NCBI GenBank assembly: GCA_050245915.1
Contig: JBFWWZ010000066.1
Span: 1-10,243 of the forward strand
DNA: 10,243 nt
Source: JBDSKH01 sp050245915
GTDB lineage: Bacteria; Actinomycetota; Actinomycetes; Actinomycetales; Microbacteriaceae
Direction: 5' to 3'
Part shown: piece by piece, positions 1 to 5,630 of the stretch
Layout: every line of letters starts with the position of its first letter
Position numbering within the stretch: the first letter of the stretch is position 1
Program-made: the position numbers and the translations under genes
The notes under the pieces: model-generated
Seen by the model: the letters and a program-made list of their open reading frames with translations, nothing else
Databases searched by the model: none
What the model was told of the DNA's origin: nothing

Positions 1-172
1 CGCTTCGTCGGTATCGGATGGCTGAGCCGATCGTGTAGTAGTTCGGCCCGATGCCTTGGTCGCGCAGGTCGCGAAGTTTGCCTCGGTTGACGCCGAGGAT
101 CCCGCCGACTTCCTGCGGGGTGAGGAACAGTGGCGCTTGCCCGTCGAGGGCGATCGCCGCGGCGTTGCTCAT
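1..172 (-). CDS. Helix-turn-helix (excisionase-like) DNA-binding protein, partial
   Basis: The first 57 residues are visible and the gene runs off the left edge of the window. After a short N-terminal stretch comes LFLTPQEVGGILGVNRGKLRDL, which reads as the first helices of a HTH_17/excisionase-type winged helix. It continues into a G-x-GPNYYTIGSAIRYRR segment, the usual wing and recognition region in which the protein reads a site. Such proteins act as excisionases or small regulators on plasmids and integrative elements. The ATG overlaps the stop of the gene before it (ATGA, 4 bp), so it is translationally coupled and is the third gene of a minus-strand operon. The family call is fairly safe. 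Whether it is an Xis, a copy-control factor or a transfer regulator cannot be told. Confidence 0.8.
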   Translation of the reverse strand, partial: MSNAAAIALDGQAPLFLTPQEVGGILGVNRGKLRDLRDQGIGPNYYTIGSAIRYRRS

Positions 173-510
173 CGCTCGACCTCGGACGTCTTGCCGGCGA
201 CGGCATCCCGGAGCATGGCTCCGAGTTGGTCGTGTTGGGCGCGTGCTCGGATGATCTTCGTGTCGGTGAAGTCCGGCGATTCTCGTTTGAGATTCGCGCT
301 GATCTCGTCGGGCAGCTCGACGTGATCGCGGAGGCGCTCGAGGAGACCGTCGTAGGTGGTGATCTCCCCGATCGACGTGCCGGCGAAGTCTTCGAGCTCT
401 CGTTCGCCGTCGATGTCGACGTCGCGTTGCGCGAAGTAGGTGACCATCGGTTCGTCCCAGCCGACCGTCCATGTCGCGCCTTTGGCGTCGACGAACTCGT
501 GCCGGCTCAT
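169..510 (-). CDS. Conserved hypothetical protein of actinobacterial mobile elements
   Basis: This 113-aa soluble, acidic protein has no membrane segment. Near the N-terminus it carries a TWTVGWDEPMVTYFAQ stretch. From memory, that W-x-V-GWD-x-P-x-x-T-FFAQ pattern recurs in small unassigned actinobacterial proteins, often on plasmids or transfer regions. No catalytic motif is visible and I do not assign a function. The ATG at 510 is chosen because it overlaps the stop of the upstream microprotein gene (TGATG), a classic coupling arrangement. An in-frame ATG six codons earlier (528) has no clear ribosome site and would overlap that gene more. The 3' end overlaps the start of the HTH gene by 4 bp. 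Confidence 0.75.
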   Translation of the reverse strand: MSRHEFVDAKGATWTVGWDEPMVTYFAQRDVDIDGERELEDFAGTSIGEITTYDGLLERLRDHVELPDEISANLKRESPDFTDTKIIRARAQHDQLGAMLRDAVAGKTSEVER

Positions 511-608
511 CACTGGCAGCTCTCGCATTGAAGGTCGTCCATCGGGTCGACGGGCACCGCGTACCCGCCCACCGTGTCGACCTCGATCGTCGTTCCGTTG
601 CCGCTCAT
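510..608 (-). CDS. 32-residue microprotein ending in a CxxC motif
   Basis: This short open frame begins with ATG at 608, preceded at good distance by AGGAAGGG, a strong Shine-Dalgarno sequence. It ends at a TGA that shares one base with the ATG of the next gene (TGATG). The product is an acidic 32-aa peptide. Its last residues are DLQCESCQ, a CxxC pair two residues apart that could bind a metal or form a disulfide. There is no signal peptide or membrane helix. It heads a three-gene minus-strand operon with the 113-aa protein and the HTH protein. It could be a real small protein or a leader peptide that loads ribosomes onto the next gene. The function is unknown. Confidence 0.6.
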   Translation of the reverse strand: MSGNGTTIEVDTVGGYAVPVDPMDDLQCESCQ

Positions 609-753
609 CTGGGCCCTTCCTCTCATCTCAACCCATTGCCTTTCGGCACCAGACGAAGAACAGCGCCAGGGGTGAATCGTCAACGGCGTCGGCGAGGAGG
701 AGCGGTTGCTAAGCGGAGGCGCAGCCGGAGTCTGCAAATAGCGACGGGGGCCG

Positions 754-781
754 TTGACGAGAGAGGAATGGTGCGTACCAT
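754..781 (+). promoter_or_regulatory. Possible sigma70-type promoter toward the mob genes
   Basis: TTGACG (754-759) and TACCAT (776-781) are separated by 16 bp, a fair match to -35 and -10 boxes. The -10 box lies inside the small dyad ATGGT-GCGT-ACCAT (768-781), so a repressor bound there would block RNA polymerase. The start would lie near 788, giving a leader of roughly 250 nt before mobC that could fold into the hairpins described below. This is an assignment by eye only. Confidence 0.3.
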
Positions 782-794
782 CCACCAGCCGAAA

Positions 795-825
795 GGCAAC
801 GGAGTTGCCGCCGGCGTCAGCCGGC
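795..825. repeat. Two adjacent short hairpins
   Basis: The first hairpin has perfect 6-bp arms GGCAAC (795-800) and GTTGCC (804-809) around a GGA loop. It is followed directly by GCCGGC-GTCA-GCCGGC (810-825), a second 6-bp stem with a 4-nt loop. Back-to-back small stems with no coding role fit a structured origin or a structured leader RNA. Confidence 0.6.
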
Positions 826-830
826 TTCAA

Positions 831-874
831 TGCTCGGCGCCGTAGGCGCTTCCCTCGACGCCTTGCGCCGAGCA
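831..874. repeat. Long two-tier inverted repeat (44 nt)
   Basis: The outer arms TGCTCGGCGC (831-840) and GCGCCGAGCA (865-874) are perfect 10-bp complements. Inside them AGGCG (844-848) pairs with CGCCT (859-863) around a 10-nt loop. The result is a stable cruciform or hairpin with a small asymmetric internal loop (CGT against T). There is no T-run after it on either strand that would mark a terminator. The size and two-tier shape recall relaxase or origin hairpins, so it is the strongest single structure in the noncoding region. Confidence 0.65.
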
Positions 875-921
875 CGCTGCTGCGCACCGTTGGGGCGGAG
901 TCCCAGACGGAGCAAGCTATA

Positions 922-940
922 GGTTTATGTTCCATAAACC
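922..940. promoter_or_regulatory. Perfect AT-rich dyad, likely repressor operator
   Basis: GGTTTATG and CATAAACC form perfect 8-bp arms around TTC. The sequence stands out as AT-rich inside GC-rich DNA and lies about 100 bp before the mobC start. A TATAGC element abuts it on the minus strand. A dimeric DNA-binding protein, for example the HTH protein at the left edge or the RHH protein MobC, is a reasonable ligand. The ligand is inferred, not shown. Confidence 0.45.
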
Positions 941-975
941 GGCCTTGACGCTGGACGGATGTCGTTCAGCGTGGG

Positions 976-989
976 CATACTGGCGTATG
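976..989. repeat. Short inverted repeat upstream of mobC
   Basis: CATAC (976-980) and GTATG (985-989) flank TGGC. Only 3 bp separate it from the larger palindrome that follows, so the two probably form one recognition unit, for example a binding site for the MobC accessory protein or relaxase next to nic. Confidence 0.45.
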
Positions 990-992
990 ACG

Positions 993-1010
993 CCCCACCT
1001 CGAGGTGGGG
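993..1010. repeat. Perfect 18-bp palindrome upstream of mobC
   Basis: CCCCACCTCGAGGTGGGG is its own reverse complement over all 18 bases. It ends 32 bp before the GTG start of mobC and just before that gene's ribosome site. Its position, together with the neighbouring CATAC/GTATG repeat, fits an oriT core or an autoregulatory operator of the mob operon. It also argues against starting MobC at the upstream ATG (959), which would make the palindrome coding. Confidence 0.55.
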
Positions 1011-1042
1011 TCGCTGCGCTGGGCCAGGGGACGGAGGGGACC

Positions 1043-1450
1043 GTGAGCGACGAGCAGAACGACCGGGGGAGTGGCCCGGTGTTCGGTCGTCGACGTCGTG
1101 CGAACGCGTCGGGGGAGCGGCGCACGAAGCGGTACCCGGTGACGGTCACCGCGGCTGAGGATGCCGAGTTGATCGCGAAGGCGAACGCCGCCGGCATGAG
1201 CGTTCCGCGGCTGCTGCACGAGTCCGCCAAGAGCGCGCACGTGGAGACCAGCACGGAGCGGAAGGCGGCGATCGCCGCACTCTTCGAGATGCGCCGATCG
1301 GTCGGGACGATCGCGAACAACGTGAACCAGCTCGCGAAGTACGCCAACACGGAGGGGTCGTTTCCACGCGAGGCTGAGGCCGTGGTCGCGGAGTTCCGGG
1401 CGCTGTACCCGCGGATCCGCGAGGCCGTCGATCGGCTGGCTGACTCGTGA
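1043..1450 (+). CDS. mobC: MobC-family relaxosome accessory protein (ribbon-helix-helix)
   Basis: This 135-aa basic protein is of the plasmid mobilization MobC type. In known systems MobC binds oriT DNA next to the nick site and helps the relaxase open the strands. An RRRRANASGERRTKRYPVTV stretch leads into a short beta strand and helix pair (TVTAAEDAELIAKANAAGMSVPRLL), the ribbon-helix-helix DNA-binding part. The family hallmark IANNVNQLAKYAN follows, then a C-terminal helix. The GTG start at 1043 is chosen for its GGAGGGG ribosome site. A longer frame from ATG 959 would run through the inverted repeats. The stop overlaps the relaxase start (TGATG), so the two proteins are made together. It may also repress its own promoter, as RHH proteins often do. 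Confidence 0.88.
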   Translation: MSDEQNDRGSGPVFGRRRRANASGERRTKRYPVTVTAAEDAELIAKANAAGMSVPRLLHESAKSAHVETSTERKAAIAALFEMRRSVGTIANNVNQLAKYANTEGSFPREAEAVVAEFRALYPRIREAVDRLADS

Positions 1451-3021
1451 TGCCGAACGTCACGCGAGGCGACCGCATGGGCGGTCTGCTGACGTACCTC
1501 GTGGGCGAGGGTCGCCACAACGAGCACACTGAGCCGCACCTGGTGAACGGCGACAGCGCGACGTTCACCTTCTACGGCGACGCCGAGCTTGACCGTGCCA
1601 CGGCGCTGGCGATCGCGCGGGATCTCGACGAGCCGCGAACCGCTTTCGGGGTCGAGGTGAACGGTGGCCACGTGTGGCACGCGTCGCTGAGCTTGAAGGC
1701 GGCCGAGGGCCAGCTCACGGATGAGCGGTGGGCGGCGATCGCGCAAGACTTCGTGGACCGGATGGGATTCACCGAGGCATCCGGCAAGGCCGGCTGCCGG
1801 TGGGTCGCCGTGCGGCACGGACTGTCGTCGGCCGGCAACGACCACATCCACATCGCGGTCAACCTGGTGCGCGAGGACGGCACCAAAGCATCCATCCACC
1901 ACGACTACTCGAGGGCGCAGAGCATCGCCCGCGAGCTCGAGCAGGAGCACGGCCTGCAGGTGCTCGAGTCGCGAACGTCGGACATGGCGATGCGCGGGGA
2001 GAGTGTCGCCGAGCGCAGCGTCGCCGAGCGCAAGGGTGAGCCGGTGGTCGCGTCGGTCCGCCTCGAGCGGACCGTGCGCGCGGCCGCCGCGGCGTCACTC
2101 GACGAGGGCGAGTTCGTGCGCCGGCTGCACCAGGCCGGCGTCATCGTCCGACCCCGGTTCGCGGCCGACCGCGACGATGTCGTGGCCGGCTACTCGGTCG
2201 CGTTGCGACCCCGGCCGGGGGAGCCGATCGTCTGGCACGGCGGCGGGCGGCTGTCTCGTGACCTGACCTTGCCGCGGCTGCGTGATGGCTGGCCCGACAC
2301 TCCGCAGTCCGCCCAGGCGGGCGTCGACGAGTGGCGGGCGACCTGGCGGAACCCGATGAGGTACACGCCGGTCGCACCGGGTCGGGAGCAGCACGAGCCG
2401 GGCCCCGAGCTGTGGCGGGAGTACACCGAGGATGTGCGGCGGCTGCGCGACGAGCTCGCGGCCGTCGATCCGAGGGATCGGGCCGCCTGGTCGCGGGTCG
2501 CGCGGGAAACCAGCGGCGCGTTCGCCGCGTGGTCCCAGCGGGTGGAGCCGGTGCCGGGTCCGCTCGCGGAGGCTTCCCGGACCTTGGCGCGGACGGCGCA
2601 GATCCGGGCGCGCGATGTGCGGCCCAAGTCGTCGAGCGGGCTGCGCTCGATCGCGGGAGCCGCGTCCCTGCTGGCGATGGCGTCGACGCAGGGTCAGGGC
2701 ACCCAGGCGGAGGCGATGCTGTTTCGACAGCTCATGCGGACCGCTCAGGCGATCCACACGATGCACGAGGCCGTGCAGGAGGCGCACCGCGCCGCGCAGA
2801 TTCGCGAGGCGCTCGGCACGCGGCTGGATGCCGTGCGCCGGCGGATGCCCGAGCTGGTCGGCGTGAGCGCAGACCAGGCGACGGATCAAGCGACTGAGGC
2901 TTGGCGTCGCGGCACCGCGGGGGAGGGTCCGGTGCGGCCGATGGGAAGCCCGCTTCCCACGCCGCTGCAGCCGCGGCCGAACGTACCGACGTTGCCGCCT
3001 GAGCGCGGCACGGAGAGATAA
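1450..3021 (+). CDS. Relaxase / mobilization nuclease (MOBP-like)
   Basis: This protein of about 523 aa nicks one strand at oriT and stays bound to the 5' end to lead transfer. The relaxase domain fills roughly the first 190 residues. It contains a candidate catalytic tyrosine in GGLLTYLVGEGRH (Y16) and a strand-helix region HVWHASLSL with two histidines (H74, H77). The metal-binding HIH of GNDHIHIAVNLV (H132, H134) completes the histidine cluster. The middle (about 190-300) is charged and basic. The C-terminal third is Ala/Arg/Glu-rich and helical, perhaps for coupling-protein or accessory-protein contact. ATG 1450 is coupled to the mobC stop, and a GTG at 1447 is one codon earlier. No helicase or primase domain is present, so the element may depend on helper functions for conjugation. 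Confidence 0.88.
   Translation: MPNVTRGDRMGGLLTYLVGEGRHNEHTEPHLVNGDSATFTFYGDAELDRATALAIARDLDEPRTAFGVEVNGGHVWHASLSLKAAEGQLTDERWAAIAQDFVDRMGFTEASGKAGCRWVAVRHGLSSAGNDHIHIAVNLVREDGTKASIHHDYSRAQSIARELEQEHGLQVLESRTSDMAMRGESVAERSVAERKGEPVVASVRLERTVRAAAAASLDEGEFVRRLHQAGVIVRPRFAADRDDVVAGYSVALRPRPGEPIVWHGGGRLSRDLTLPRLRDGWPDTPQSAQAGVDEWRATWRNPMRYTPVAPGREQHEPGPELWREYTEDVRRLRDELAAVDPRDRAAWSRVARETSGAFAAWSQRVEPVPGPLAEASRTLARTAQIRARDVRPKSSSGLRSIAGAASLLAMASTQGQGTQAEAMLFRQLMRTAQAIHTMHEAVQEAHRAAQIREALGTRLDAVRRRMPELVGVSADQATDQATEAWRRGTAGEGPVRPMGSPLPTPLQPRPNVPTLPPERGTER
2002..2031. repeat. 15-bp tandem duplication inside the relaxase gene
   Basis: Two 15-base units with one mismatch lie head to tail (2002-2016 and 2017-2031) and encode SVAER twice, between the relaxase domain and the middle region. 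It keeps the frame, so it is a harmless in-frame duplication in a linker. Confidence 0.6.
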
Positions 3022-3032
3022 GGGGAACAGGG

Positions 3033-3827
3033 ATGGCGGATCTGAACGGTGATGGAGTCCTCGACGAAGCCGAGGGCAACATCCGCATGATGCTGATGAT
3101 GGCGGCGCAGTCGGCGCGCTCGGCGCTGCAGCGTCGACAGGAGCGGTTGCAGCTCGCCGCGCGTAGCGACCTCGCCGAAGCGCGAGTGTTGCAGGCGCAG
3201 CTCGACGCCGAGCGCGCCGCGGCTCGAGCCGAGCTCGCGCCGGTGCACCAGTCGTCTTGGTGGGAGCAGGCGCAGGTGCGCGATGTCGCACGTGTGTACG
3301 AAACAGCAGTGCTGTGGCGTGACGATGACCAGGTGGCGCGGGATGCCGAGTCGCGGATCAAGCAGGAGCTGCGTGACCGCTACGGCGTCGATGTGAACGA
3401 GTGGGGCGCGGACCCCTCCGTTGTCGCGACCCGCCTCGAGGCCACGGAGCGCACCCGAGCCGAGCAGGAAGAACAGGAGACCCTCGCGGCCGAGGAACGC
3501 GACGTCGCAACCGGCCTCGCCGTCGAGGCGGAGATCATCGAGTGGCAGGGCGACCACGCCGACGCGGCCGAGGCTGAGGATCTTCGAGACGAGGCTGCGG
3601 AGGTGGAGCACGACGCCGAACTCGCGTGGGACTCCGCGCAGCGCCGCGAGGAACACGCCGCCGCGATCCAGGGCCCGGACGCACCCGCCGCGGCCGCGGT
3701 GTGGACGCAGGCCGACGTCGACAACAGCAAGCACCCGCGCGAGGCCGTTCGTGGGTCGAGGCGGAAGTCGCCGCGCACGAAGGCGCCGGCGGCCGCGGTC
3801 GACCGGCAGCCGGAGCGCGGTCGCTGA
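3033..3827 (+). CDS. Charged helical protein with N-terminal EF-hand-like loop, mob-linked
   Basis: This 264-aa hydrophilic protein begins 11 bp after the relaxase stop with a clear AGGGGAACAGGG ribosome region, so it is the third gene of the mob operon. Residues 3-14 (DLNGDGVLDEAE) match the EF-hand calcium loop at every ligand position (D, N, D, D and E at 1, 3, 5, 9 and 12). The rest is mostly Ala/Glu/Arg-rich helix likely to form coiled coils (about 20-70 and 130-210). A conserved-looking WWEQAQVRDVARVYETAVLW segment sits near the middle. The tail is basic (RGSRRKSPRTK), as expected for DNA or acidic-protein contact. No signal peptide or membrane helix is seen. I do not recognise the family. 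A relaxosome or transfer accessory role is inferred from position. Confidence 0.8.
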   Translation: MADLNGDGVLDEAEGNIRMMLMMAAQSARSALQRRQERLQLAARSDLAEARVLQAQLDAERAAARAELAPVHQSSWWEQAQVRDVARVYETAVLWRDDDQVARDAESRIKQELRDRYGVDVNEWGADPSVVATRLEATERTRAEQEEQETLAAEERDVATGLAVEAEIIEWQGDHADAAEAEDLRDEAAEVEHDAELAWDSAQRREEHAAAIQGPDAPAAAAVWTQADVDNSKHPREAVRGSRRKSPRTKAPAAAVDRQPERGR

Positions 3828-3847
3828 TCCAGGTGCCAAAGAACGAA

Positions 3848-3864
3848 CCGCCGACATCGGGCGG
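3848..3864. terminator. Weak hairpin between convergent genes
   Basis: CCGCCGA pairs with TCGGGCGG around a CA loop, with one bulged G. It sits in the 44-bp gap between the end of the EF-hand-like protein gene and the end of the oxidoreductase gene. It could stop transcription from either side, but no T-run follows on either strand. Confidence 0.3.
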
Positions 3865-3871
3865 GGGAGGG

Positions 3872-5224
3872 TCAGAGCATGGAGCCGAGATCGGATCCCA
3901 CCGTCGGGTACGCGGCGCTCGCGGATTTGAGCTGACGGGTCGTCAGACCGAGCTTCATCGCCAGCCCGAGCGTGTTGGAGAGCTCGCTGTACTCCGGGCC
4001 GAGCAAGTGTGAGCCCACGATCTGGTCGGTGGATCGATCGATGAGGATCTTGCTGGCGGCGGTCGTCTCCCCGATGCGGTAGTTGGAATACCAGCCGCTC
4101 GTGTCGCGGAAGCGCACGTCGAGGTCGATCCCGCGGTCGCGGGCCTCTTGCTCGAGCATCCCGATGCGTACCAACTCGGGGATGGTGAATGCGGCACTCG
4201 GAATCCCGGTGTAGTCGGGGACGGTGGTCGCCTTCTTCAGCATGTTCGAGGCAGCGACCTTTCCCTCGATGACGGCGACAGGGGTCAGCGGCATCCCCGG
4301 TGTGTCGGCCGAGTCGCCGGCGGCGTACACGGAGGAGTTGGTCGTGCTGCGCAGGTCGCCGGAGACGGTCACGCCGCGCTCGCCGGCGGCGACGTCCGCG
4401 GCGTCGAGCGCGAGACCTGAGAGCTCCGGGATCCGGCCGGCACCATGGACCGCGAGATCACATTCGATCGTCTCGGCGACGCCGTCCCGTTCGATGCTGA
4501 CCAGGAATCCCGTGGTGCTCTTGTCGATCCGGTTGACGATCGTCGAGCGCCGCAGTTCGACGCCGCTGGTGCTCCCGCGAGCGACGAGCAGCTCGACCAG
4601 GTCCGGGTCGAAACCTTTCAGGGGGCGCGGGCCGTGTTCGATGATCACCGGGATACTCCCAGCCCGCGCGGCGATGTGGGCGAACTCGAACGAGATGAAT
4701 CCTCCGCCGACGAACAGAATCCGCTTCGGGAGCGTCTCGAGATTCAAGAAGTCGGTGCTGTCGACCAGGAGCTCGTGGCCGGGGAAGTGGAGTGGCCGCG
4801 GTTCCGCTCCGGCGGCGATCAGAAAGTGTCGCGCCTCGTGCGGTGTGCCGTCGACCTCGATCCGACTACGGTCCACGAACATCGCCGGGCCATGCAGCGT
4901 CACGACGCCGCTGCTGACCAAGGCGTTCTCCGTCTTCTGCGGGACGGGGTCGGTGAAGCCGTGTTTGTGTGCCATTAGGTCGCCCCAGTTGATCGCGAGG
5001 CCGTCCGCGTCGATGCCCTTCCCGCGCATCAAGCGGGCGGCATCGATGATTTCGGCACCGCGTCGCAGAATCTTCTTCGGGTCGCATCCACGTAGCGCGC
5101 AAGTGCCGCCGTAGGGCCGCTCGTCGACGATCGCCACCCTCCAGCCCTGTGACGCGCACTTGTGCGCGGCAGCGATCCCGGCCATCCCGGCACCCACCAC
5201 AATCAGGTCGAACGGTGTCATCAT
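3872..5224 (-). CDS. FAD-dependent pyridine nucleotide-disulfide oxidoreductase (glutathione/mercuric reductase-like)
   Basis: This 450-aa protein has the standard class I architecture: an FAD Rossmann motif VVGAGMAGIAAA (residues 9-20), a redox-active pair GGTCALRGCDPKK (C42 and C47), a second NAD(P)H dinucleotide fold GGGFISFEFA, the FAD-contacting VYAAGDSADT, and a dimerization domain. It would move electrons from NAD(P)H through FAD and the cysteine pair to a disulfide or metal substrate. The usual C-terminal HPTxxE acid-base pair of glutathione reductase and lipoamide dehydrogenase is replaced by YPTVGSD, so the His is Tyr. Mercuric reductase also has Tyr here, but the terminal Cys-Cys and the N-terminal NmerA domain of MerA are absent, so I do not call it MerA. 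It follows the thioredoxin-fold gene by 30 bp, with an AGGGAGA ribosome site before ATG 5224, and is co-transcribed under the MerR promoter. Confidence 0.88.
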   Translation of the reverse strand: MMTPFDLIVVGAGMAGIAAAHKCASQGWRVAIVDERPYGGTCALRGCDPKKILRRGAEIIDAARLMRGKGIDADGLAINWGDLMAHKHGFTDPVPQKTENALVSSGVVTLHGPAMFVDRSRIEVDGTPHEARHFLIAAGAEPRPLHFPGHELLVDSTDFLNLETLPKRILFVGGGFISFEFAHIAARAGSIPVIIEHGPRPLKGFDPDLVELLVARGSTSGVELRRSTIVNRIDKSTTGFLVSIERDGVAETIECDLAVHGAGRIPELSGLALDAADVAAGERGVTVSGDLRSTTNSSVYAAGDSADTPGMPLTPVAVIEGKVAASNMLKKATTVPDYTGIPSAAFTIPELVRIGMLEQEARDRGIDLDVRFRDTSGWYSNYRIGETTAASKILIDRSTDQIVGSHLLGPEYSELSNTLGLAMKLGLTTRQLKSASAAYPTVGSDLGSML

Positions 5225-5254
5225 CGAATCTCCCTGGGTCTCGAGCGGGCGGAA

Positions 5255-5554
5255 TCAGGCGCGACTGACGGCCGCGCGAAGCTGCTCGAGCGAGGGCGCG
5301 CCGGCCAGCCCATCGGGCGTCCGGTAGATGCGGCACCCCAGGCCGACGCCCGTGTCCGGGTCCGCGAACGGGTCCGAGCCGTCGATGATGATGCTCGGCG
5401 ACCCGTGGAAACCGAGTTGCTCGGCGTGGTCGAGAGTCTCGACGAGCTGGCGGCTCACCACGATGTCGGGCCGTTCGGCAGCTATCAGGTCGAGGCGCTC
5501 CTGCGCGACCTTCCAGTTCGGGCATCCATCGAAGTACTGCAGCACGATCTCCAT
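5255..5554 (-). CDS. Small thioredoxin-fold protein (CPNW type)
   Basis: This 99-aa protein opens with a beta strand and FDGCPNW, the thioredoxin-like active-site loop with one Cys (C11) where CxxC proteins have two. A GSP (residues 51-53) follows at the cis-proline position. A second Cys, C74, sits in GVGLGCRIYR. The two could pair or bind metal together. Members of this group are variously annotated as thioredoxin family or, loosely, alkylmercury lyase, but it is far too short and lacks the MerB catalytic domain. The partner is probably the oxidoreductase encoded next in the operon: a small thiol carrier reduced by the flavoenzyme. The ATG at 5554 lies 6 bp after the -10 box, so the mRNA may be leaderless. 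Confidence 0.75.
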   Translation of the reverse strand: MEIVLQYFDGCPNWKVAQERLDLIAAERPDIVVSRQLVETLDHAEQLGFHGSPSIIIDGSDPFADPDTGVGLGCRIYRTPDGLAGAPSLEQLRAAVSRA

Positions 5555-5560
5555 GCCTCG

Positions 5561-5592
5561 ACCGTAAACCTTCCCGTGCGCTGTAAGGTCAA
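5561..5592 (-). promoter_or_regulatory. MerR-type promoter with 20-bp spacer and operator dyad
   Basis: Reading leftward, the -35 TTGACC (5592-5587) and the -10 TACGGT (5566-5561) are 20 bp apart. That is the stretched spacing typical of promoters that MerR regulators untwist and activate, against 17 bp in ordinary promoters. Inside and beside the spacer, ACCTT and AAGGT (5589-5585 and 5572-5568) form the operator dyad, the usual sequence for metal-sensing MerR members. Transcription should begin at about 5555-5553, right at the thioredoxin-fold ATG. A second AGGTCAA copy at 5599-5605 lies 13 bp from the first (5586-5592). Confidence 0.75.
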
Positions 5593-5630
5593 GAGGCTAG
5601 GTCAAATCGGCTTCGATCGAGAGGGAGATC

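Larger units (their letters stand above)
609..1042. other. Noncoding region rich in inverted repeats; candidate oriT and divergent control region
   Basis: About 430 bp separates the minus-strand small-gene operon from mobC, and I see no credible gene in it. The left part (609-764) shows little besides the operon's ribosome site. From 765 to 1010 there is a run of seven inverted repeats, including a long hairpin at 831-874, an AT-rich perfect dyad at 922-940, and two more just before mobC at 976-989 and 993-1010. Transfer origins are typically noncoding, hairpin-rich and placed directly upstream of mobC/relaxase genes, so oriT is the leading reading. No nic sequence that I can match by eye to a known family was found. 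Transcriptional operators for both arms are likely to be mixed in. Confidence 0.5.

Noticed and set aside
922..1010. CRISPR or iteron array
   Set aside because: The repeats are inverted and different from each other; there are no evenly spaced direct copies.
959..1042. Upstream ATG start for mobC
   Set aside because: It would make two inverted repeats coding and has no ribosome site; GTG 1043 has GGAGGGG.
925..1950. 341-aa open frame on the minus strand
   Set aside because: It runs through mobC, the relaxase N-terminus and the inverted repeats; composition is shadow-like.
2095..3291. 398-aa open frame on the minus strand
   Set aside because: It is antisense to the relaxase and the EF-hand-like gene, Arg/Ala/Pro-rich, with no motif; a typical shadow in GC-rich DNA.
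3872..5554. Mercury resistance operon (merA/merB)
   Set aside because: The reductase lacks the NmerA domain and C-terminal Cys pair, and the small protein is too short for MerB; no MerT or MerP is present.
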